This document shows, in pieces, positions 27,035 to 37,773 of a DNA stretch of 64,000 bases. The notes under the pieces were generated by a model. That model was not told the origin of the DNA. It did no database searches and saw only the letters and a program-made list of their open reading frames with translations. Both the position numbers and the translations under genes were made by a program. The stretch is taken from assembly GCA_032595675.1 (NCBI GenBank), contig JAVQMD010000001.1, forward strand, positions 2,574,640 to 2,638,639, read 5' to 3'. This DNA comes from Candidatus Electrothrix rattekaaiensis. GTDB lineage: Bacteria; Desulfobacterota; Desulfobulbia; Desulfobulbales; Desulfobulbaceae. Each line of letters starts with the position of its first letter. Position 1 is the first letter of the stretch.

Positions 27035-28072
27035 TCAGAGCCATACAGACACTGCTTCAGCCGGCGATACTGATAAGGATAACGTGAGGACTGCGCTCAA
27101 AACGCCGTCAACCACCTGCGCCATACGCTGATAGTCCAGCGTGTCCGGGGTGTCGGCCGCAGTGTGGTAATTATGATTGCGCAGAAAAGCGGTGTCGGTA
27201 ATCATCACGGCTGGATAACCGTAGTGCCAGTAATTACGATGATCGGAAAGATCCGCACCAAAAAGGACAGGGCCGGAGTAACTCACTGTACGCAGATCAG
27301 ATGCTCCGTTAAAACAACGCTTGACTGTTTTTGCCAGATGACGGTCCTGCCATCGCCCGACAACGGCTGCATAGAGCCCATCCCGAGGATAGGCCAAGCG
27401 CAGAGCCCATGAGTTATACTCCTGCTGTTCGACAAAATAACCGATCATCTCCAGACAGAGCATGGCTTTCACCGTCCGCCCCTGATCAGCTAAACTGCGG
27501 GCATGAACCACACTGCCCATCTGTTCGGTTCCGAAAAAAGGATCTTCTTCCGTCCCATAGGCCACCAGCTCGATATTGCCTGTTATCTCCCGCTGACTCA
27601 GCAGCCGAGCAAGCTCTAGCAGCCCGGCTGTGCCGCTGGCATTATCGTCCGCACCGGGAAGATCTCCGGCAGCATCATAATGTGCTCCAACAATCACCAC
27701 TGGCCCTTCCTTTGAACCAAACCGGGTAATGACGTTCACCTGTTCTTTCTGGCCTAGAGTGGCGTTTTTCACTGTATAGTGCTGAAGAGAAACCTGAGCA
27801 CCAGGAACGGAAAGTCCAGTTGTGAGATAACGCACAGTGGCGGCCAGTTTCTCAGGATGATTATAGTTACGGGGAGCAAGGTCTTCAGCCAGATACTCGA
27901 CATGCCAGCGCAGCCGATCAGGATCAGCCCTAAGACCGGAGGGAAATGGTGTTTTTACTGAGGTCGGCTGACGAACGGCCAGCATTACCGGCCCACAAAT
28001 CAAGATAAAAAAGACAGCAAGAACAGTTAGGATACGGATTCCGCTCGGTAGATTTTTTTTGAATAATTTCAT
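27035..28072 (-). CDS. M28-family zinc aminopeptidase, membrane-anchored
   Basis: This is a 345-residue protein. A hydrophobic segment (ILTVLAVFFILICGPVMLAV) near residues 13-33 anchors or exports it. The M28 metal ligands are all visible: His131 and Asp142 in VGAHYDAAGDLPGADDNASG, Glu175-Glu176 in AYGTEEDPFFG, Glu in CLEMIGYF, Asp in FGADLSDHRNYW, and the last His in NHNYHTAADTPDTLDY. The enzyme probably removes N-terminal residues of peptides in the periplasm. Its ATG overlaps the stop of the upstream HD-hydrolase gene by 4 bases (ATGA), so the two are translated together. Confidence 0.88.
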   Translation of the reverse strand: MKLFKKNLPSGIRILTVLAVFFILICGPVMLAVRQPTSVKTPFPSGLRADPDRLRWHVEYLAEDLAPRNYNHPEKLAATVRYLTTGLSVPGAQVSLQHYTVKNATLGQKEQVNVITRFGSKEGPVVIVGAHYDAAGDLPGADDNASGTAGLLELARLLSQREITGNIELVAYGTEEDPFFGTEQMGSVVHARSLADQGRTVKAMLCLEMIGYFVEQQEYNSWALRLAYPRDGLYAAVVGRWQDRHLAKTVKRCFNGASDLRTVSYSGPVLFGADLSDHRNYWHYGYPAVMITDTAFLRNHNYHTAADTPDTLDYQRMAQVVDGVLSAVLTLSLSVSPAEAVSVWL

Positions 28073-28602
28073 TCAACATACCCCAGCATCCCAGCGTCGC
28101 TAACGTGCAGCGGCTTTACCGTGCTCAACGCAGCCAATTCCACCCAGATTTTCTCGCAGATCCCCGGTCGGAATACCGCTTTTTTAAAAACCGGATACTC
28201 ATCCTTATATACAGCAAGGAGCCTTTGCTTGCTTCCCGCGACACAGGCCCGCATATTGGCAAGCCGATCTGCCGCCTTCACGAGCAAAGCGATTTCCGTT
28301 TCCCCGCAAACTCGGGCCATTTTGGCATAAGTCTTTGCCTTTCGCTCCTTGCGGTCTTCTCCCGGCTCATCAGTGAGCACAGCGACACAGTCGGCGACCA
28401 ACCTCCCGAATTCCTTTTCGATATCAAAGAGACTGATACTTGTATCTTCGACAACATCGTGGAGATAGGCAATAACGACTGCTGATTCACCGTATTGTTG
28501 CACGAGATCAGCCACAGCGTCAAGATGAACAACATAGGGGTGCTCGCCGTACTTCTGCTCACCGTGGTACTTACAAGCGAACTCGCGGGCTTTCGTTTTC
28601 AT
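28069..28602 (-). CDS. HD-domain hydrolase, RelA/SpoT-hydrolase-like (Mesh1 type)
   Basis: This is a 177-residue protein. The metal-site order is His26 (YVVHLDAV), His48-Asp49 (YLHDVVEDT) with Glu52-Asp53, and Asp112 (VKAADRLANM). This H...HD...ED...D layout matches the hydrolase half of RelA/SpoT proteins and the small stand-alone ppGpp hydrolases, and also other HD phosphohydrolases. There is no synthetase domain. It might degrade (p)ppGpp or another nucleotide, which is inference. It is the first gene of a pair with the M28 peptidase, overlapping by 4 bases. Confidence 0.75.
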   Translation of the reverse strand: MKTKAREFACKYHGEQKYGEHPYVVHLDAVADLVQQYGESAVVIAYLHDVVEDTSISLFDIEKEFGRLVADCVAVLTDEPGEDRKERKAKTYAKMARVCGETEIALLVKAADRLANMRACVAGSKQRLLAVYKDEYPVFKKAVFRPGICEKIWVELAALSTVKPLHVSDAGMLGYVE

Positions 28603-28672
28603 CTTGATAAAACTAGAGGTGTTTCACAACAAAAAAAGGAGCTCAACCAAACAGTTTCAGCCCCTTCAAAAC

Positions 28673-29860
28673 TCACGCGCCTTTAGCCTTAGCCACAGCT
28701 CGTTTAAATCCTTCTGCCGACTTGACAATCACCTCCGCATCCACACAAAAGGCCAGCCGAATATGACCGGGAGTACCGAATCCCCGCCCCGGAACCGCCA
28801 AGATTTTTTCTTCCTGAAGCAGTCTGCAAAACTCCACATCATCTGCAATAGGTGTTTTCGGAAAGAGATAAAAGGCCCCTTTGGGCATGACATACTCTAA
28901 ACCTGCCTCGTCCAGCACCTTACAGAACACTTCACGCCGTTGCTCATAAATAGAGGCATCCACGCTCTCCTCTTGCAGCTCAGCAACCGCCCGTTGCATC
29001 AGGGCAGGCGCATTAACAAAACCGAGGATGCGATTGGCCAGAGTCATGGCATTGAGCAGGAGATCTTTTTCATGCATTTCTGGATGAACGGCAATATAGC
29101 CGATTCGCTCGCCGGGCAATGAGAGATCCTTGGAATAGGAAGAGACCACGATAGAGTTGGTGGTTGTCACCATGATAGAAGGTGTTTCCGCCCCGTCAAA
29201 AACGATCTTTCGATAGGGTTCATCGGAAATCAGATAAATCGTGGTGCAAAAATTCTCCCCTGCCCTGTCCAGCAATACGCCTAAAGCAGCCAAGGATTCT
29301 GCACTATACATCTGACCGGTGGGATTATTAGGACTATTGATAAGGACAGCCTTGGTTTTCTCTGTCAGGGCTTCCTCAATGGCTGCAAGATCAAGCTGAA
29401 ACTCGTCGTCAGTGGGCACGATCTTGACCACACCGCCGTGGTTATCCACATAGAAATGGTACTCAACAAAAAACGGGCTCAGGATAATGACCTCATCGCC
29501 AGGATCGAGCAGGGATTTCATGACCACATTCAGGGCACCTGCTGCTCCGCAGGTCATAAGAACATCGCCCATCCCGATCTCCGCGCCCTGCTCCTTGGAT
29601 AACTGGGCCGCGACGGCCTCCCGCACATAATGGTAACCGCCATTGGGCATGTAGGCATGCATTCCCGGAGTATCGCCTTCAACCAAGTCGGCCAGCACCT
29701 CGAAAAATTTCTTAGGTGGAGCGACATCGGGGTTGCCGAGACTGAAATCAAACACATTCTCCGCGCCGAATTCGGCCTTCATCCCGGCACCTCGTTCAAA
29801 CATCTTACGAATCCAGGAAGAGTTATCGGCAAACTCCTGCATTTTTTTTGCTACGGTCAT
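28673..29860 (-). CDS. PLP-dependent class I/II aminotransferase
   Basis: This protein has about 395 residues. The PLP Lys lies in SSYSKDLSLPGERIGYI (Lys244). SPNNPTG (176-182), ISDEPYRKIVF (Asp213, Tyr216) and the C-terminal FCVDAE region, with an Arg in GHIRLAFC, complete the fold type I aminotransferase set. It resembles the AspC/AlaT-like group in which FSLGNPD opens the N-terminus. The substrate cannot be assigned. The ATG at 29860 has AAGAGGAAAG in front. A longer frame to 30022 exists without support. Confidence 0.88.
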   Translation of the reverse strand: MTVAKKMQEFADNSSWIRKMFERGAGMKAEFGAENVFDFSLGNPDVAPPKKFFEVLADLVEGDTPGMHAYMPNGGYHYVREAVAAQLSKEQGAEIGMGDVLMTCGAAGALNVVMKSLLDPGDEVIILSPFFVEYHFYVDNHGGVVKIVPTDDEFQLDLAAIEEALTEKTKAVLINSPNNPTGQMYSAESLAALGVLLDRAGENFCTTIYLISDEPYRKIVFDGAETPSIMVTTTNSIVVSSYSKDLSLPGERIGYIAVHPEMHEKDLLLNAMTLANRILGFVNAPALMQRAVAELQEESVDASIYEQRREVFCKVLDEAGLEYVMPKGAFYLFPKTPIADDVEFCRLLQEEKILAVPGRGFGTPGHIRLAFCVDAEVIVKSAEGFKRAVAKAKGA

Positions 29861-30253
29861 TCTTTCCTCTTTCTTGTACTTGATGCGAAGCGCAGAAAAA
29901 ATTTCCTGTCTCCTTCGATAGAACTCTAACCAACTCAATACGCAATACGATAGCCCTCTGCTATCTGCCGACAGGAAAGGCTTATTTCTCACCTGTTTCA
30001 ACAAGGTCCATAATGTAAACAAATCAACTGATGGAACTACTATACATTATATGAAAATGCAACTGTGAATTCCAAACGACACAGAATGTCCCCATCGTAT
30101 TTTTTGATGATTTTCTTTAAAAATTGAGTGGTTTTGAACAAAGAAGCCTTGAAGGAGGAAAGCGGCAAGGGTAACCAGGACGAGTGCATCTCTATGATGA
30201 CGAGGTTGCAAAGAAAAAAAATGCTTGCCAGCCGGAAGAGAAAGAACAAAGCA
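29861..30253. other. Intergenic region, no gene
   Basis: This lies between the aminotransferase start and the nifE 3' end. It is AT-rich, with stops in all frames. I see no RNA or repeat beyond the hairpin at 30254. Confidence 0.35.
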
Positions 30254-30288
30254 ATGCGTTCGGTCATTATGGCAAGCACCGAACGCAT
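30254..30288 (-). terminator. Probable nifE terminator
   Basis: ATGCGTTCGGT (30254-30264) pairs perfectly with ACCGAACGCAT (30278-30288) around a 13-base loop. It lies 25 bases past the nifE stop. On the minus strand a T-rich tail (TTGCTTTGTTCTTT) follows. Confidence 0.6.
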
Positions 30289-30312
30289 CAGAAAAAGAGG
30301 ATTGTAAACGTA

Positions 30313-31686
30313 CTATCTTCCGCCTTGATTCCTCGGCACAAAACGCCAAACCGGACTCATCACCGAAGAATACACCTCTTTAGCGAAATTAAGCATCCCC
30401 TCGAAGCCAGCCAAGGCTTCTTTGCGCTCATGATTATGGTCGCAGAAACCGATACCTAATTTATAGGCAATGGGCCGTTCCTTGACTCCGCCGACAAAGA
30501 TATCCACCCCTTTTTCTTTCAAAAAGCTGTTCAGCTCCAAAGGGTTGGCATCATCGACAATAACCGTACCCGGATCAGTAATGGCCTCCAATTCCCGGTA
30601 ATCCTCTTCCGTACCGGTCTGTGACCCGACCATAACCACATCCATATCCACCAAGCGAAATGCCTTGACCAGAGAAAAGGCTTTAAAGGAACCGCCTACG
30701 TAGATTGCGGCCTTTTTCCCGGCCAGGGCTTTGCGGTACTTTTCCAACTTCGGCACCAACTCACTGACCTTTTCCTGGACCAGGGCCTTGGTCCGCTCCA
30801 TGATCCGATCGGACTCCGGATCATCAGGATATTTCTTTTGAAAAAATCGGGCGATATCATAGAGAGCTTCGGACATATCCTCAATACCGAAATAGGAAAC
30901 CCGTAGCGAAGGCGTACCGTATTTCTCTTCCATCATATTAGCCAGCTGCATAGTGGAACCGGAGCACTGGACCACGTTTAGTCCAGCACCGTGGGCCCGG
31001 CGAATATCATCCACCCGACCGTCTCCGGTGATATTGGCGACCACCTCGATCCCCATCTTTTCATAATATTCACGAATCATCCAGATTTCCCCGGCAAGAT
31101 TAAAGTCACCCAGGATATTGAGAGAATACTTGGAAATTCCTGCGGTGTCCCCTGTCCCGATGAGCCGAAACATGGCATCACAGGCGGCCTGATAACCGGC
31201 CCGTTTATTGCCCTTAAATCCTTCCGACTGCACCGGAATTACGGTGACACCGGTCTCGGCAGTCACGCTCCTGCATACGGCTTCAAGATCATCGCCGATA
31301 ATCCCGACGATACAGGTGGAATAGACAAACGCGGCCTTGGGACTATGCCGCTCAATCAGCTCCATCAGGGCGCGACGCAACTTCTTTTCCCCGCCAAAGA
31401 TAACATCGATCTCCTGAAGGTCGGTGGAAAAGGAAAGGCGGTGCAATTCCGGGCCGGAGGAGAGCGCACCCCGAATATCCCAGGTGTACACGGCACAGCC
31501 TATAGGACCATGCACCAGATGCAGGGCATCGGCAATGGGATACAAAACGACTCGTGAGCCGCAGAACACACAGGCCCGCTGACTGACCGCTCCTGCCAGA
31601 CTGTCCTTGTTGCAGACAATATTAAAAGGGGCTTCCCCCTTGACATGAATCTGATTTTCCCGTTCTTTTAAAGCGACTGCTTCCAT
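30313..31686 (-). CDS. nifE: Nitrogenase iron-molybdenum cofactor scaffold protein NifE
   Basis: This protein has about 457 residues. Conserved Cys positions fit NifE: Cys39/Cys42 (RACVFCGS), Cys64 (HGPIGCAVY), Cys125 (YSTCIVGIIGDD) and Cys241 (VVQCSGS). The C-terminal GFCDHNHERKEALAG is a NifE signature and differs from the His-ligand context of NifD. With NifN it forms the platform on which the cofactor is completed before insertion into NifDK. nifN does not follow. The gene ends at its own terminator. The ATG at 31686 has GAGGAG 6 bases ahead, better than the earlier frame start at 31722. Regulation is by a NifA/sigma-54 promoter (see 31727 and 31830). Confidence 0.9.
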   Translation of the reverse strand: MEAVALKERENQIHVKGEAPFNIVCNKDSLAGAVSQRACVFCGSRVVLYPIADALHLVHGPIGCAVYTWDIRGALSSGPELHRLSFSTDLQEIDVIFGGEKKLRRALMELIERHSPKAAFVYSTCIVGIIGDDLEAVCRSVTAETGVTVIPVQSEGFKGNKRAGYQAACDAMFRLIGTGDTAGISKYSLNILGDFNLAGEIWMIREYYEKMGIEVVANITGDGRVDDIRRAHGAGLNVVQCSGSTMQLANMMEEKYGTPSLRVSYFGIEDMSEALYDIARFFQKKYPDDPESDRIMERTKALVQEKVSELVPKLEKYRKALAGKKAAIYVGGSFKAFSLVKAFRLVDMDVVMVGSQTGTEEDYRELEAITDPGTVIVDDANPLELNSFLKEKGVDIFVGGVKERPIAYKLGIGFCDHNHERKEALAGFEGMLNFAKEVYSSVMSPVWRFVPRNQGGR

Positions 31687-31726
31687 GATGCTCCTCAGAT
31701 TATTGGATAATTGATACCTCATCTAA

Positions 31727-31742
31727 TGCAATGACTATGCCA
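31727..31742 (-). promoter_or_regulatory. Sigma-54 (-24/-12) promoter of nifE
   Basis: The minus strand reads TGGCATAGTCATTGCA. It has GG and GC with the proper 10-base interval and matches the TGGCAC-N5-TTGCA consensus except at one base. It lies about 40 bases before the nifE start, leaving room for a short leader with a ribosome-binding site. Confidence 0.8.
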
Positions 31743-31829
31743 TCCGGGCAGGGTAAATATTTACGATATTGTTTCAGCGGATTAACGAAGGGACAAAAAA
31801 AATAAACCATCCACGCAGAATAAGATTAT

Positions 31830-31845
31830 TGTCTTATTGCTGACA
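31830..31845. promoter_or_regulatory. NifA upstream activating sequence
   Basis: TGT-N10-ACA is present exactly (TGTCTTATTGCTGACA), about 90-100 bases before the -24/-12 boxes, which is the usual NifA distance. It lies within a wider AT-rich palindrome (AATAAGA with TCTTATT). Confidence 0.7.
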
Positions 31846-32178
31846 AAAAAGAAATAAAACAAACATAAAAGTGACACCTTTTCATATTATCATTTCACTC
31901 CTGAACAGATTACCACTCATATCTTTAGCCAAGCCCTGCTTTTTCAAACGTCCATCCCACCTCGTATTTTCCAGCCAAACAGCCTCTGACGGTTGTTTTT
32001 TCGCCTCCCCTTTATATAAAGGGGTTTTTCATCACAAACCAACAGGGAAAATATCACAATAAAACAAAGAGGTTTTTCTTTTCGACGTTTAAAACTATTG
32101 ACTAATCTCTCGTAAAATGAGACGATAGTATTTTTATCTGCATGAACCAACAATTCGTTTTTGTAAGGAGAGAATATT
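31846..32178. other. Divergent regulatory region between nifE and acs
   Basis: No gene is present. It is AT-rich. A TTGACT at about 32097-32102 could be the -35 box of acs, but no convincing -10 box follows at 17 bases. Confidence 0.35.
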
Positions 32179-34161
<1,983 letters not shown>

Positions 34162-34175
34162 TCCGCTCGAATAAA

Positions 34176-34211
34176 AACGCCTGAGAGAACATCTCCTTTC
34201 TCTCGGGCGTT
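34176..34211 (+). terminator. acs terminator-like hairpin
   Basis: AACGCCTGAGAGAA pairs with TTCTCTCGGGCGTT (one wobble) around a 7-base loop, starting 15 bases after the acs stop. No T tract follows. Confidence 0.5.
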
Positions 34212-34286
34212 CCGCACTCATCCCTCAGCACCGCGTTTTTTCTCTCCCACTTTTTTCTCGGCAGCTTCTTATTTCTTATTTATTTC

Positions 34287-34637
34287 TTATTCCCTGGGCA
34301 GCCTGCTCACCAGCTCTTCAAGACCGGACAGGGCATTAATTTCCTCTGTTGTCAGCAGCACCTCAAAGCTCGCATCATCATCGGCCTTGAGCACGACAGG
34401 ATAGGTGTATCCCTTGTCCTTTCCGTACTTCTCCTCAAACTCATCTTTATGGAGAAATTCCAGCTCATGCTGCGTTGCTTCCCGGTACTGTCGCCACTCC
34501 TCCTTCTCGCTGAATACTCCATGCGTCAAAGAGCACAGGTTGCAGGAATAGGTATCGGGACGAAGGATTTTATGGCCGATATCAAGCAGGGTGTTTATTT
34601 TGCCGCTGTCGGCATTGTAGACAAAGGTAATCTTCAT
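34287..34637 (-). CDS. Conserved protein with a CNLC motif, function unknown
   Basis: This is a 116-residue soluble protein beginning MKITFVYNADSGKINTLLDI and GHKILRPDTYSCNLCSLTHG. I recall this opening (FVYNADSG...LDIGHKI...TYSCNLC-x-LTHG) from a conserved bacterial family that is often mislabelled GTPase, without a P-loop. The C-x2-C pair may bind metal or act in redox. The rest is acidic. The start at 34637 is taken because the family begins there. The frame extends 26 codons further without a family match. Confidence 0.6.
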   Translation of the reverse strand: MKITFVYNADSGKINTLLDIGHKILRPDTYSCNLCSLTHGVFSEKEEWRQYREATQHELEFLHKDEFEEKYGKDKGYTYPVVLKADDDASFEVLLTTEEINALSGLEELVSRLPRE

Positions 34638-34896
34638 AATACAGTCTGTTCTGGTTCTATGGAAAGGGGCATGAGAACATTCCTCTTGAAGAGAGCCGTT
34701 AGGACATATTGGCACTCCGGTCGGCCCGGCGGGAGATGCAGACTTCAGCTATCAATAAGTGGAAACTTTTTTTCGTATCATACTGTATAGTGCTTACCAT
34801 TGAAAACAGAAAAAGCAACCCAAACCTGGTAGAGCGAACCGACCCCGGCCTACCGCCTTCCTTTCACACGAAACCCCGCATTCGTAACATGTAACT
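34638..34896. other. Intergenic region, no gene
   Basis: No coding frame or RNA is seen. The tandem repeat at 34897 follows. Confidence 0.35.
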
Positions 34897-35045
34897 GCAT
34901 GCATTTGGTTGAAACGAATGCATGCATTTGATCGGAACGAATGCATGCATTTGATCGAAACGAATGCACGCATTTGATTAGATCGAAACCATGCATTTGG
35001 TTGGCACGCAACCATGCAATCGTTCGGCACGCAAGCATGCATTCT
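34897..35045. repeat. Degenerate 23-bp tandem repeat array (about 6 copies)
   Basis: The unit GCATGCATTTGATCGAAACG plus AAT occurs at 34897, 34920 and 34943 almost unchanged. It then degrades through about three more units to 35045. The core ATGCATGCAT is itself a palindrome. There are no unique spacers. It ends 4 bases before a TTGACA at 35049-35054, upstream of the lactonase-like gene. Confidence 0.8.
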
Positions 35046-35113
35046 CTCTTGACAGAAGGAAGAGAGTGTCTTAGGAAAGAGAACAAACGATCATCTCAAC
35101 TCTCTTTAATACA

Positions 35114-35857
35114 ATGAACAAATACATTATCCATCCCATTGTTGTAGGCAGCAAAGTTTTTGATAAAGGCATGATGACTTACCAGCAGAGCTACGGCACC
35201 CCTTACACCATTCCGATCTACAGCTGGTATCTTGAAGGCGGCGAGAAGAACATCCTGATAGACACCGGTGAAATGCACCCGGTCATTTCCGAAGACCGGG
35301 AAAAGGCCATCGGTGGTAAGATCTACACCCTTGAGGAGGGGCTAGAACGATACGGCCTTAAACCGGAAGACATTGACGTGGTCATCCATACCCATCTCCA
35401 TTCCGACCACTGTGAAAACGATTATAAATGCAGCAATGCGGTGTTCTACATCCACGAGAAAGAGCTGGAAACCATCAGCAGCCCTCATCCTCTGGATTAC
35501 CGCTATGTGGAGGACTTTGTCTATGAAATCCGCGAGGCTGGACAAATCAGAGCTGTCAGCACGGATCAGGAGCTTTTGCCGGGAATCTCGGTGATGCACA
35601 CCCCGGCCCATACTCCCGGCGGCATGACCGTATTCATCGACACGGAACGCGGCAAAACCGCCATCACCGGCTTCTGCGTCATCAGAGAGAATTTTGAACC
35701 GCCTGTACAGGTTAAGGCGATGGAAATGGAAGTCATCCCGCCGGGTACCTGCACAGACACCTATGCCGCCTATGACCTGATGCTCAAGGTTCGGGATATG
35801 GCCGATTATATCATTCCGCTGCATGAGCCGGAGTTTGCCGCAATGGAGAGTATCTGA
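35114..35857 (+). CDS. N-acyl-homoserine-lactonase-like metallo-beta-lactamase-fold hydrolase
   Basis: This is a 247-residue cytoplasmic protein. The metal motif is HTHLHSDHC (H-x-H-x-D-H). VMHTPAHTPGG supplies the next His, and Asp/His residues near the C-terminus (PLHEPEF) complete the site. Both the length and the sequence LIDTGEMHP place it near the AttM/AiiA lactonase group, but many members cleave other esters or lactones. No ribosome-binding site is obvious before the ATG. A TTGACA at 35049 with a poor -10 box (TAGGAA, 17 bases on) may drive it. Quorum quenching is only a guess. Confidence 0.75.
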   Translation: MNKYIIHPIVVGSKVFDKGMMTYQQSYGTPYTIPIYSWYLEGGEKNILIDTGEMHPVISEDREKAIGGKIYTLEEGLERYGLKPEDIDVVIHTHLHSDHCENDYKCSNAVFYIHEKELETISSPHPLDYRYVEDFVYEIREAGQIRAVSTDQELLPGISVMHTPAHTPGGMTVFIDTERGKTAITGFCVIRENFEPPVQVKAMEMEVIPPGTCTDTYAAYDLMLKVRDMADYIIPLHEPEFAAMESI

Positions 35858-35891
35858 GCGTCAACAGCCCCAGACCGGGAAAAAGTCCAAC

Positions 35892-36512
35892 TTACTGAGC
35901 CGGGTACACTTTGCCGAATTGCCCAAGATGGGCGGACAGAAAACGAAGTCCTCTTTCCAAGCTGCCGAAGCAGGGGACATTTGCCGAACGTAAGGTCGGA
36001 AAGTCAAGCTGCCGGGTCATGGCAAACTGCTGCACAGTGGGTTTGTACGAACGCCCTTTGGGTAATTTTCCGGAAAGCCATTCTTTGATGCCCCGTCGAG
36101 CTTCCCATGAATCGCGATCCCAAGCTGGAAACCCCATCCGCTCCAAACAGGGAAGAAAAAGCACCTCATATTCCGGATGCAACAGCACGTAAGCTGTTGG
36201 AAAGGGAAGCTTGAGTGTTCTTAATTGCTGTGCAATCTGCGGCGCAAGATCCTTGGGACATTGATCGTCCTCATCTCGGAGGATTAACAGTGCTCCAGCG
36301 TCAGGCTTAGTGCGAATGAACTCGGCCCCTGACATTACGCCGCCGGATTTATGCCCCTGCCATTGATGCAGGTTCGGCCAGCGCAACGGTTTACTCCAGG
36401 GGATATTATATATTCCAATGTCGTGACTCAGGCGGGTAATAACATTCTGAGCAGCCTCCACTTCTCCGTGCCCTTCCACAAGCAGATATCCCTTTTTGCC
36501 AGCCACAATCAT
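35892..36512 (-). CDS. DUF4276 family protein (TOPRIM-like), partner of AAA ATPase
   Basis: This is a 206-residue protein. The opening YLLVEGHGEVEAAQNVITRL and the later GALLILRDEDDQCP show the Glu and D-x-D-type pattern of TOPRIM-like folds, and HPEYEVLFLPCLE is the typical DUF4276 middle. Such proteins are found next to AAA_15/AAA_21 ATPases and may be the effector, by analogy with the PARIS pair (AriA/AriB) and split OLD systems. The start overlaps the stop of the ATPase gene by 4 bases (ATGA). The nuclease or other activity is inference. Confidence 0.72.
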   Translation of the reverse strand: MIVAGKKGYLLVEGHGEVEAAQNVITRLSHDIGIYNIPWSKPLRWPNLHQWQGHKSGGVMSGAEFIRTKPDAGALLILRDEDDQCPKDLAPQIAQQLRTLKLPFPTAYVLLHPEYEVLFLPCLERMGFPAWDRDSWEARRGIKEWLSGKLPKGRSYKPTVQQFAMTRQLDFPTLRSANVPCFGSLERGLRFLSAHLGQFGKVYPAQ

Positions 36513-37660
36513 TCTCCGCAGAGGGTATCATCGTCAAAAAGAGAAAGCTGTAAGTCACCTGACATAAAAAGATCCCCTAATCGCAACAGACTCTTGCGAA
36601 CAGGTTCTAGCTGCGTATCCGCCATCTTTTTTACATCTGTTTTTCCATCCACCTTATTGACGACAAAAACAACATCGTTTTCAACATCAACAACATCAAG
36701 GATTACAGGGCTATGGGTAGTTACAAAAACCTGTGAAACTTCACTGGCCTGCCGCAAATAGTCATAGAGCATGGGCAAGGCTCCGGGATGCACAGTGAGT
36801 TCTGGTTCTTCAACCCCGATCACCGGAAGAGCCGGAGTTTGCACCAAGGCCGTCAACAGTCCGGCAACTCTCAGCGTCCCGTCCGACTGCTGGGCTGCGT
36901 CAAACCATCGTTTCGCTTTCTGCCCCTTGACCTGCTGCTTAAACTCGGCTATCAGATATCCCGCCGCGCTCGCCACCCGGACATCCTCAATATCTCCGGT
37001 GAGCTTCCTCAATCCTGTAACAATATCATCTTTGGCGTACTTTTCTTTCACCAGTTCCCGTAAAATGGATACCCAGTTTTCTCCATGTTCTTTGAGCGGA
37101 TGACTTGAATCAAAACGCTGCGGAACCCGAAGAGTGTCCGGGAAGATAGAATAGACGGTGAGACCGGACAAAAAATCAACCAAAGGCTTAAACTGTTTCG
37201 TCCCTCCCAAGGCGGTCAGGGCAAGGGACTGTTCATCCATAAAGGGTGCCACCCCTTCCGGCCCGTCCCAGTCGTGACCGTTTCTGACAAATGACACCTT
37301 TTCCTCGCCGTTCGGCCCGTACATAATGGCTTTTTCTGTCTTTACCCTGTACTCTTCAAGACGATCACCGGTAATAATAAATTCATATGTTACATGCTGC
37401 TGATCAATAAGAAGCTGCAATTCTATATGTACATCAAAAGGGCGCCCATGACTGCGTCTCCGTGCAGTGTCAATACCGCCTCTCTGAGTGATAGCGGCAG
37501 GTAAGCCCTGCATAACCGAATCCCGAACAAAAGAGAGCACATCAAGAATGTTTGACTTTCCAGACCCGTTCGGCCCTATAAAGAAGGAAAGTTTACCCGG
37601 CTCAAAATGAATGTCAGGACCAAGACTGCGGAAATTGGAAACAACGAGTTTTTTAATCAT
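36509..37660 (-). CDS. AAA_15/AAA_21 ATPase (SMC/ABC-like), candidate defence sensor
   Basis: This protein has about 383 residues. The start MIKKLVVSNFRSLGPDIHFE leads into Walker A FIGPNGSGKSN (residues 29-37). A long middle follows, then a signature-like AAQQSDGTLRVAG, Walker B with GVEEPELTVHPGAL, and a His switch in TTHSPVILD. This is the ABC-type ATPase fold of OLD, RloC and AriA-like proteins. It is followed by the DUF4276 gene in an overlapping pair. A frame start at 37729 exists but adds residues with no family support. No ribosome-binding site is clear at 37660. Confidence 0.8.
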   Translation of the reverse strand: MIKKLVVSNFRSLGPDIHFEPGKLSFFIGPNGSGKSNILDVLSFVRDSVMQGLPAAITQRGGIDTARRRSHGRPFDVHIELQLLIDQQHVTYEFIITGDRLEEYRVKTEKAIMYGPNGEEKVSFVRNGHDWDGPEGVAPFMDEQSLALTALGGTKQFKPLVDFLSGLTVYSIFPDTLRVPQRFDSSHPLKEHGENWVSILRELVKEKYAKDDIVTGLRKLTGDIEDVRVASAAGYLIAEFKQQVKGQKAKRWFDAAQQSDGTLRVAGLLTALVQTPALPVIGVEEPELTVHPGALPMLYDYLRQASEVSQVFVTTHSPVILDVVDVENDVVFVVNKVDGKTDVKKMADTQLEPVRKSLLRLGDLFMSGDLQLSLFDDDTLCGE

Positions 37661-37773
37661 GATGGATTGAATCGTTGATAAGGTTATGTACGGGCTGAAC
37701 ATTGGCTGACAGTATACTTCAAGAAACAAATCAACATCTACACGTTCCTGAACATTTTTTCAAGCAGACAACC

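Noticed and set aside
30313-31686. Nitrogenase alpha subunit NifD
   Set aside because: The Cys pattern and the C-terminal CDHNHERK fit NifE, and nifH and nifK are absent.
34897-35045. CRISPR array
   Set aside because: The 23-bp units are directly adjacent with no unique spacers, and there are no cas genes in the window.
34794-35086. Repeat-encoded peptide with FRSNACI-type units
   Set aside because: It only reflects the 23-bp tandem repeat in one frame. There is no ribosome-binding site and no likely function.
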